Assembly: GCA_016702605.1 (NCBI GenBank)
Contig: JADJDQ010000021.1
Location: 868,001-932,000 of the forward strand
DNA length: 64,000 nt
DNA from: Candidatus Intricatilinea gracilis
GTDB taxonomy: Bacteria; Pseudomonadota; Gammaproteobacteria; Burkholderiales; Burkholderiaceae_C
Direction: 5' to 3'
Part shown: one piece after another, positions 58,218 through 64,000 of the stretch
Position numbering within the stretch: the first letter of the stretch is position 1
How the letters are laid out: each line of letters begins with the position of its first letter
The notes under the pieces: generated by a model
What the model was told of the DNA's origin: nothing
The model's input: the letters and a program-made list of their open reading frames with translations, nothing else
The model's database searches: none
Program-made: the position numbers and the translations under genes

Positions 58218-59063
58218 TCATGCTCCGATGTTGGCTGTGTGAGGGAAGTGGCTCATCGCCTGGGACGCGGCGTCGAACCAGGCCAGTTCGTCACGCAGGC
58301 GCACCACCTCGCCGACGATGGTGAGTCCGGGTGACGCCAGCCCGGCGTCTTGCACCGTCTGAGCCAGCGTGGCGAGTGTGGCCACCACCACCTGCTGGCG
58401 CGACAGGGTGCCATGTGCCACCACGGCGGCTGGCCAGTCGGCGGGCAGGCCGTGTGCCATCAGTTCGGCGCAGATGGTCGACAGGCCCGACAAGCCCATG
58501 TAGATCACCACCGTCTGGCGTGGCCGGGCGAGTGCCACCCAGTCGAGATTGCAGCTGCCGTCCTTCAGGTGGCCGGTGACGAAGGTGCAGCTTTGGGCGT
58601 AGTCGCGGTGGGTCAGCGGGATGCCGGCATAACTCGACACGCCGCAGGCCGCCGTAATGCCGGGCACCACCTCGAACGGCACACCGTGGGCGGCCAGCAC
58701 CTGCAGCTCTTCACCACCACGACCGAACACGAAGGGGTCACCTCCCTTGAGCCGCACCACCGTGCGGCCGGCCTGCGACAGGCGCACCAGCAAGGCATTG
58801 ATCTCGTCCTGCGACAGGCTGTGGCAGGCGCGTTGTTTGCCCACGTAGATGCGTTCGGCTTGATGCCCGATCAAGTCCAGCACCCCTGGCCCGACCAGAT
58901 GGTCGTACACCACCACGTCGGCCTGTTGGAGCAGGCGCGCCGCACGCAGCGTCAGCAGTTCGGGATCACCCGGGCCAGCGCCGACCAGATGGACGGTGCC
59001 ACCATGGGCGCGGCAGGCCGCGGTGATGGCGCAAAGGGCCGGAATGTCGACACAGGCGTTCAT
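58218..59063 (-). CDS. cobA: Uroporphyrinogen-III C-methyltransferase (SUMT)
   Basis: 281 residues with SUMT signatures: VHLVGAGPGDPELLTLRAAR (SAM site), VVYDHLV, RLKGGDPFVFGRGGEELQVL, PGITAACGVSSYAGIPLTHR and PTHR-type TLSRQQVV. The enzyme methylates uroporphyrinogen III at C2 and C7 to precorrin-2, the precursor of siroheme, which DsrAB needs. It has only the methylase part, without the CysG oxidase/chelatase domain. Placement after dsrR supports a dedicated siroheme supply. Confidence 0.93.
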   Translation of the reverse strand: MNACVDIPALCAITAACRAHGGTVHLVGAGPGDPELLTLRAARLLQQADVVVYDHLVGPGVLDLIGHQAERIYVGKQRACHSLSQDEINALLVRLSQAGRTVVRLKGGDPFVFGRGGEELQVLAAHGVPFEVVPGITAACGVSSYAGIPLTHRDYAQSCTFVTGHLKDGSCNLDWVALARPRQTVVIYMGLSGLSTICAELMAHGLPADWPAAVVAHGTLSRQQVVVATLATLAQTVQDAGLASPGLTIVGEVVRLRDELAWFDAASQAMSHFPHTANIGA

Positions 59064-59115
59064 CGTGCAGATACCTCAGGTGGGTGGGCCAGTGCAAGGC
59101 CTGATGGCACGGCCG

Positions 59116-59472
59116 TCAGCTGCCGCAGCCGCAGCCGCTGCCGCAGACTCCCGGGGCCTTCTCGCTGGCCGGCTGTTCACTCTCGGCGGGGTCGATCCGG
59201 CTGAAGACGAAGTTGAGTTCTCCCGGCGCGGTCTCGACCAGGTCGAGCACGGTCGAGGCCAGCAGGTCGCGGCTCGGTGCACCCATCAGCACGGTGAGGT
59301 CGCCGAACTGCAGTGACTCGTCACGCTCGCGCACCTCGTCGAAGCCCATGCCGTATTCAATCGCGCCGTCCGGGCCTTGCCGAGCTGCCACACGCAGGGC
59401 CATGCCGGCGGCGTCGCTGCGCAGGGCCGAAGCAAGAATCTCCTGGGTAGCCGCAGGGGTGAGCTGGAACAT
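59116..59472 (-). CDS. dsrR: DsrR-like A-type (IscA-fold) protein
   Basis: 118 residues with the HesB/IscA fold: MFQLTPAATQEILASALRSD, GMALRVAARQGPDGAIEYGM, VLMGAPSRDLLASTVLDLVE and LNFVF. The first A-type cysteine is absent, as in DsrR, which does not bind iron-sulfur clusters. However, the tail GVCGSGCGCGS carries three cysteines (110, 114, 116), more than I expect for DsrR. DsrR acts in post-transcriptional control or maturation of the Dsr system. It is directly after dsrN and 52 bp before cobA. Confidence 0.85.
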   Translation of the reverse strand: MFQLTPAATQEILASALRSDAAGMALRVAARQGPDGAIEYGMGFDEVRERDESLQFGDLTVLMGAPSRDLLASTVLDLVETAPGELNFVFSRIDPAESEQPASEKAPGVCGSGCGCGS

Positions 59473-59505
59473 GGTGGCAACTCCGATGGTGAGAGGTGGA
59501 GCCGG

Positions 59506-61062
59506 TCAGGCAGCGAGGGGCACCGAGACCGCAGTGGTGGACACTGCACTGGTAGAAGCCGTCGTTGTCAACGCCGCAGGTGTCTGCAACTGGGTGCTTC
59601 GGTCGCGATGGCGCCGCACATGGGCGACGAAGCGGCGCACCCAGGCCGCACCGGTGGCGTCGCGCAAGTGGCTGTACGAGGCGAGCAGGTTGTGCAGGGT
59701 CAGGCCGTCGTTGTCACCGTCGATGCCGTGGCCACGCCGCACCCGCCAGGCGTAACTCAGACCGGGCGGCAGGCATTCGAGGCTGGAATGGTGGAACTCG
59801 TGGCCGCGCACCACCGGTTCCACCTAAGCCTGGTGCTGCTCTTCGAGCGTCGGCCACGGCATGTCCGCGGTGGCCTGCAACTGCACATAACCACGCCCGA
59901 CGGGGCGTGGCCGCATCACCGCGTCACCCGGTATCACACCCACCATGGCGGCACTGCGGCCCTGCCAGCTGATGCTGCGCGACAGGTACATCAGGCCGCC
60001 ACATTCGGCATAGGTGGGCAGTCCCGCTTCGATGGCCTGACGGATCGCGCTGCGCATCGCCGTGTTGGCCTCCAGCTCGGCCATGCAGGCCTCGGGGAAA
60101 CCACCACCGATGAACAGGCCGTCGAGGTCGGGCAGTTGTTGGTCGTGCAGGGTGTCGATGGGGATGAGCTCGGCACCCTCGGCGGCAAAGGCTTCGAGGT
60201 CGTCGGGGTAGTAGAAGCTGAAGGCACGGTCGCGGGCAATGCCTATGCGCAGCGGCTGTGTGGCGTCGACCCGGCGGACACCGAAGCAACCTGCCGGCGA
60301 CGACGCTTGACTTTCTGCGTGTGGTGCTGGTGCTGCCTTGACATGTCCGGTTGCCACCACGGCCGTGTTTCGCACGGGGGCGGCGCGCGCCAGATCGAGC
60401 ACACGGTCAAGGTCGACCTGAGCGGCGATCAGACGACCCAGCTCGGCCACATGAATGGCCGCATCGTCGCGTTCGGCGCAGGGTTGCAGGCCCAGGTGGC
60501 GTTCGATCACCTGCAGCCGCGCGTCCTCGGCCACGGCGCCGATGACAGGCAGATCGGTGTAGTGCTCGATCACGGCGCGCAGCTTGCCTTCGTGGCGCGG
60601 GCCACCGACGCGGTTGAGCACCACGCCGGCGATACGCAGGCCACGGTCGAAGGCCTGGTAACCCAGCAGCAGCGGTGCGATGCCGCGGGTCATGCCACGG
60701 GCGTCGATCACCAGCAGCACCGGCAGGTCGAAGCGGTGGGCCAGCGCCGCGTTGCTGTTGCTGCCGTCCAGCGCCAGGCCGTCGTAAAGCCCCTTGTTGC
60801 CCTCCACCAGCGTGATCTGCGCACCAGCGCGACCCTGCTCGAAGCAACGCGCCATCGCGGCGTCGTCCATCAGATGCGGGTCGAGGTTGTAGCAGGGGCG
60901 ACCGGAGGCCAGACCCAGCCACATCGGGTCGATGTAGTCGGGGCCTTTCTTGAACGGCTGCACCACCAGGCCACGCGCGGCCAGCGCGGCGCACAGGCCC
61001 AGCGTGATGGTGGTCTTGCCCGACGACTTGTGGGCCGCCGAGACGAGCAGTCGCGCCGTCAT
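59506..61062 (-). pseudogene. dsrN: DsrN, siroheme amidase, interrupted by an in-frame TAG
   Basis: A CobB-like cobyrinate a,c-diamide synthase homologue of 517 codons plus an internal stop. N-terminal P-loop AAHKSSGKTTITLGL; ATP-grasp-like amide-forming part; GATase-1 part with the nucleophile Cys354 in AECGGLMYL. TAG at codon 413 (59824-59826) is followed in the same frame by VEPVVRGHEFHHSS, which contains the GATase His, and GHGIDGDNDGLTLHNLLASY. A truncated product lacks the catalytic His. DsrN makes siro-amide-heme for DsrAB. Its ATG overlaps the dsrP stop by 4 bp. The stop is recent, an error, or read through. Confidence 0.85.
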
Positions 61063-62240
61063 TTGCGCACCGCCACGAAGTCGTCCTGCGGCATGAAGTC
61101 GAAGGCGCGGATGCCGATGATGGTCATCACGAACGCCGCCCCCAGCCCGCCGATGCCCAGCAGCAGTTCGGGTAGCGAGGGCAGGTAGTGCGCCACCTGC
61201 CCGTCGCCGAAGCTGCTGCGCACCTCATGGCCCGGGAAGATGTCGAGCGGATAGGCCTGCCCACCGATGATGAACACGTACAGGAAGGCAAAGGCGCCGG
61301 CCACGATCAGCAAGGACGCCGCCAGCGTGTGGCGTGTGCCATCGGTGCGCGGGTTGAGCAGCAGCACCAGGGGCAGTACCGACCCGATGATCACGTAGCC
61401 GAGCCAGAACAGCAGCGGGTAGACGGTGTGGCCACCTCGGCCCAGCAGCAGGAAAGCCTCGAACGCCGACTGCTTGGCGTAGTACAGGTTGGTCAGGTGG
61501 TAGACCGCCACCAGGTAGAGTGATGCAGCGATGAAGATGCCGAGCAACCGCGCCATGCGACGCTGGATCGCGAGATCGAGCTCTCGGCCCTCCCAGGCAT
61601 ACATCGTGGCCTGTGCGACCAGAAAGACCGCCAGTCCCCAGCCGAAACTCAGCACGATGAACAGCGGCGCCAGCAAGGCCGACTGGTAGGCCTGACGGGC
61701 CACCAGGAACGCGAAGATCGAGCCGGTGCCGGTGGTCAGCACGAAGCGCCACACCAGGGCAGCCAGGCCTGCCGGCTTGGAATACATGTTCATCCTGCGT
61801 TCGAACATGGTCCACAGATAGACCGCCACCACGGCCGTCATGCCCGAATACAGCACCACGTTCCAGGCGAACACCGAGGTGAGGTTGTAGTGGGTGGCCG
61901 CCACGATGATGCGTTCGGGCCGGCCCAGATCGAGCATCAGCACCATCAGGCCGCCCATCAACAGCGCGATACACAGCAGGCCCGACAGCGGGGCGCGCGG
62001 CTTGTAGATCGTCTGGCCGAAGACCGAGCCGATCGAGGCCACGTTCAGCACACCCGACGCCGCCACGATCATGAAGATCGCGAACACGTGGGGCAGGCCC
62101 CAGACGATCTGGTTGTCCATGCCGGTCACGACGTGGCCGTGCACTTCCATATAGTGCGCTGCGGCCAGGCCGATGGATGTGACGACGCTGGCCGCAGCCA
62201 GGAGCAGCCAGAAGTTGCGTATGTCTGCAGGCGATCGCAT
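61059..62240 (-). CDS. dsrP: DsrP, NrfD-type membrane subunit
   Basis: 393 residues with ten predicted membrane helices, matching NrfD/PsrC-family quinone-interacting subunits: GLPHVFAIFMIVAASGVLNV, YKPRAPLSGLLCIALLMGGL, LDLGRPERIIVAATHYNLTS, and the C-terminal YPLDIFPGHEVRSSFGDGQV. DsrP is part of the DsrMKJOP complex that moves electrons between DsrC and the quinone pool. dsrO lies 15 bp upstream, and dsrN overlaps its end. Confidence 0.94.
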   Translation of the reverse strand: MRSPADIRNFWLLLAAASVVTSIGLAAAHYMEVHGHVVTGMDNQIVWGLPHVFAIFMIVAASGVLNVASIGSVFGQTIYKPRAPLSGLLCIALLMGGLMVLMLDLGRPERIIVAATHYNLTSVFAWNVVLYSGMTAVVAVYLWTMFERRMNMYSKPAGLAALVWRFVLTTGTGSIFAFLVARQAYQSALLAPLFIVLSFGWGLAVFLVAQATMYAWEGRELDLAIQRRMARLLGIFIAASLYLVAVYHLTNLYYAKQSAFEAFLLLGRGGHTVYPLLFWLGYVIIGSVLPLVLLLNPRTDGTRHTLAASLLIVAGAFAFLYVFIIGGQAYPLDIFPGHEVRSSFGDGQVAHYLPSLPELLLGIGGLGAAFVMTIIGIRAFDFMPQDDFVAVRK

Positions 62241-62255
62241 GGTGTCCTCGTCGAC

Positions 62256-63164
62256 TCAGATGCCGTGGTAACGAACGCCGGGGTCGAGCCTGAGATCGGC
62301 GCGCAGCTGAGTGGTCTGGATCTCGCGCACACGCCGGGCGATCTCGCTGCCCGGGTCGTTGAGGTCTCCGAACACGATGGCGTGGTGGCCCGCCTTGGCG
62401 CAGGCTTCGGCGCAAGCGGTGACCGAGTTGCCCTGGTCGATGCGGTGCACACACAGCGTGCAGCCTTCGACACAACCCTTGCCGCGCGGCACGTCGGGCT
62501 TCTGATTGCTGAGTGGTTCGTGCACGAACGAGCGTGCCTTGTACGGGCAGGCCATCACACAGTAGCGACAGCCGATGCAGGTGTGGCGGTCGACCAGCAC
62601 GATGCCGTCGGCCCGCTTGAACGACGCCCCGGTGGGGCACACGTCGACGCAGGGTGGTTCGGCACAGTGCTGGCACATGACGGGCAGCGAGGAGCTGCGA
62701 CCGGTGCTGATCTGCTTGATCTCGATCTTGCGGATCCACTGCGCATCGGTCGACTTGGGCGGCGGGCCACCGACATCGCGCAGGCCGTTCTCGGTGTTGC
62801 AGGCGTCGACACAATCGTTGCAGCCGGGCTCGCACCTGGTCGTGTCGACCAACATGCCCCAGCGCACCTTGGGGTTGACGCCGGCGCCCGGCGCCACGCC
62901 CGCAGCCTGCAGTGAGCTGGCTGGCGACCCGGCCGTCGATGCAGCTGGCGGTGTGCCGGCCTGTGGTGCGGCGGCTTGGGCGATCTCGATCAGGCGGATG
63001 CCGGGTGCCAGCATGAGGCCGCCCAGGCCCGCGGCGGCGACACCCAGGAAGCCGCGGCGTCGCCACGCCGGGTCTGCCGGTGGACCACCCATCGGGTTGG
63101 CCGGTGTGGCCTGATCGCCCACGCCGGTGGCGGTGAAGGTGTCGTTCTTGCCGTCGCAGCTCAT
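62256..63164 (-). CDS. dsrO: DsrO, periplasmic iron-sulfur protein
   Basis: 302 residues from ATG 63164. Tat signal RRRGFLGVAAAGLGGLMLAP, then four 4Fe-4S sites: CEPGCNDCVDACNTENG, CQHCAEPPCVDVCPTGAS, CIGCRYCVMACPYKARSF, and CVEGCTLCVHRI with CAEACAKAGHHAIVFGD. A Pro/Ala-rich linker precedes the first cluster. DsrO is the periplasmic electron-transfer part of DsrMKJOP, joined to DsrJ and DsrP. dsrJ ends 10 bp before its start. Confidence 0.94.
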   Translation of the reverse strand: MSCDGKNDTFTATGVGDQATPANPMGGPPADPAWRRRGFLGVAAAGLGGLMLAPGIRLIEIAQAAAPQAGTPPAASTAGSPASSLQAAGVAPGAGVNPKVRWGMLVDTTRCEPGCNDCVDACNTENGLRDVGGPPPKSTDAQWIRKIEIKQISTGRSSSLPVMCQHCAEPPCVDVCPTGASFKRADGIVLVDRHTCIGCRYCVMACPYKARSFVHEPLSNQKPDVPRGKGCVEGCTLCVHRIDQGNSVTACAEACAKAGHHAIVFGDLNDPGSEIARRVREIQTTQLRADLRLDPGVRYHGI

Positions 63165-63174
63165 GGCCTGGTCC

Positions 63175-63609
63175 TCAGGGCTGGCGGGCCAATTTGCCGG
63201 CGGCACTGGCCGGTCGGCTGGCGTGGCATTCGAAGCAGTCGATCTGCACCGATGCATAACTGTGGCAGGACACGCAGAAGTCACCCGGCGCCTGCGCCAC
63301 GCTGCCAGTCACGCGGCTGGCGTGGCAATCGATGCAGGCCTTCAGGCTCTGGCTGGTGCCGCGTATGCCGCCGTGCACCGTGGCGTCGCGCTGGTGGCGC
63401 AGCATCGTCATGTGCTGGCGCCGCATGGTGGACGGGTCAGCCACACAGGTGCTGCCGGCGCGTGCCGGCGTGATGTGGGGAACGGGCGTGCGCCCGGCCG
63501 TGACCACCGCCGTGCCCCCGTCGACCGATGGGGCTGCGGCGTAGACGGGTGATCCCACCGACAGGCCCAGCATCAGGCCCACCAGCACCAAGCCAGGCAG
63601 ACGTCGCAC
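63175..63609 (-). CDS. dsrJ: DsrJ, triheme cytochrome c
   Basis: 144 residues from GTG 63609: an uncleaved-type N-terminal helix (LPGLVLVGLMLGLSVGSPVY) and three c-heme motifs CIDCH (92-96), CVSCH (112-116) and CFECH (125-129). Cys55 in TCVADPSTMRRQHMTML sits where DsrJ of Allochromatium has the unusual Cys heme ligand. DsrJ is periplasmic and part of DsrMKJOP. The start follows the dsrL stop by 4 bp, hence the GTG choice. Confidence 0.93.
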   Translation of the reverse strand: MRRLPGLVLVGLMLGLSVGSPVYAAAPSVDGGTAVVTAGRTPVPHITPARAGSTCVADPSTMRRQHMTMLRHQRDATVHGGIRGTSQSLKACIDCHASRVTGSVAQAPGDFCVSCHSYASVQIDCFECHASRPASAAGKLARQP

Positions 63610-63613
63610 GGCC

Positions 63614-64000
63614 TTACTCCCCCAGGCCCATCTGGATGTAGCCGGTCGGGCAGACATCGGCGCAGATGTGGCAGCCGACACACTTGTTGTAGTCGGTGTC
63701 GACATAACGTCCGGTGGTGGCCTTGGCCTTGGGCACCTTGAACACGGCGGTCTGCGGGCAATACACGACGCAGTTGTCGCACTCGAAACACTGGCCACAA
63801 CTCATGCAGCGTTTGGCCTCGGCCTGGGCCTTGGCTTCGAGCAGCGGAATCAGGCGTTCCTCGAAGTTGTTCAGCGCCTCGTCGGCGGTCAGCGACACCA
63901 CCTGGCGCTTGTTGCGCTCGGTGTAGTTGAAGTGGCCCAGGAACAGGCTCTTGTGCGGGATGACGTAACGATCCGAGCGGTTGTCGAAGTTGTGCACCGC
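63614..64000 (-). CDS. dsrL: DsrL C-terminal part (gene continues beyond the window)
   Basis: Partial: the 128 C-terminal residues of a larger protein entering from the right edge. It shows PHKSLFLGHFNYTERNKRQ and a cysteine-rich end with RCMSCGQCFECDNCVVYCP and CVGCHICADVCPTGYIQMG, the C-terminal double 4Fe-4S ferredoxin part of DsrL, an NAD(P)H:acceptor oxidoreductase working with DsrAB. The part before it would carry the FAD and NADPH domains and is outside the window. The stop lies 4 bp before dsrJ. Confidence 0.9.
   Translation of the reverse strand, partial: AVHNFDNRSDRYVIPHKSLFLGHFNYTERNKRQVVSLTADEALNNFEERLIPLLEAKAQAEAKRCMSCGQCFECDNCVVYCPQTAVFKVPKAKATTGRYVDTDYNKCVGCHICADVCPTGYIQMGLGE

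Overview
The window is GC-rich, densely coded DNA. Its gene families point to a betaproteobacterium, most likely Burkholderiales: a phasin, a DUF3309 protein, a YXWGXW-repeat protein, BON and YSC84 proteins, a very large cyclic beta-glucan synthase, and a reverse-type dsr sulfur-oxidation locus. The genus cannot be fixed from the sequence alone.

Left part (about 0.2-46.5 kb) is an envelope, stress and surface region. It holds a DUF883 protein; four Crp/Fnr-type regulators; an NdvB-like cyclic beta-1,2-glucan synthase of about 8.5 kb; OmpA-type and DUF4398 lipoproteins; BON and YSC84 proteins; and a zinc alcohol dehydrogenase. It continues with an Mla/MCE-type lipid ABC transporter (permease, ATPase, MCE protein, auxiliary lipoprotein), an HtrA protease coupled to a YihY/BrkB protein, a VIT1-type transporter, a hybrid histidine kinase, an AsmA-like protein, a sorbosone-dehydrogenase-like lipoprotein, a phospholipase-D/cardiolipin-synthase-like protein, a GGDEF protein, a phasin, an AI-2E-family permease, two L,D-transpeptidase-like proteins, an OmpA porin, a transglutaminase-like protein, an AhpD-like protein, an alpha/beta hydrolase and an MFS transporter.

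Right part (about 46.6-64 kb) is dedicated to sulfur oxidation. On the minus strand lie the 3' end of dsrL, then dsrJ, dsrO, dsrP, dsrN, dsrR, a SUMT gene (cobA, siroheme precursor) and a small exported SCP2-like protein. A plus-strand sensor kinase/NarL-type regulator pair separates these from a second minus-strand operon: soeA-soeB-soeC (cytoplasmic sulfite oxidation), a TauE/SafE exporter, a four-TM protein, a Usp protein, an unusual carboxymuconolactone-decarboxylase/Rieske fusion and a FadL-type outer-membrane channel. Together they suggest that stored or imported sulfur is oxidised to sulfite by the reverse Dsr route, and that SoeABC then oxidises sulfite to sulfate while TauE and the neighbours handle export and redox stress.

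An odd theme is the number of single-base lesions in otherwise intact genes. There are five frameshifts: one in a crp-type gene, three in the glucan synthase and one in the AsmA-like gene. There are two in-frame TAG codons, in dsrN and in the alpha/beta hydrolase. Four of the five frameshifts look like one-base losses at G/C-rich sites, mostly short G or C runs. Residual sequencing error is therefore as likely as real gene decay. TAG is used as an ordinary stop by several neighbours, so the code does not appear to be altered.
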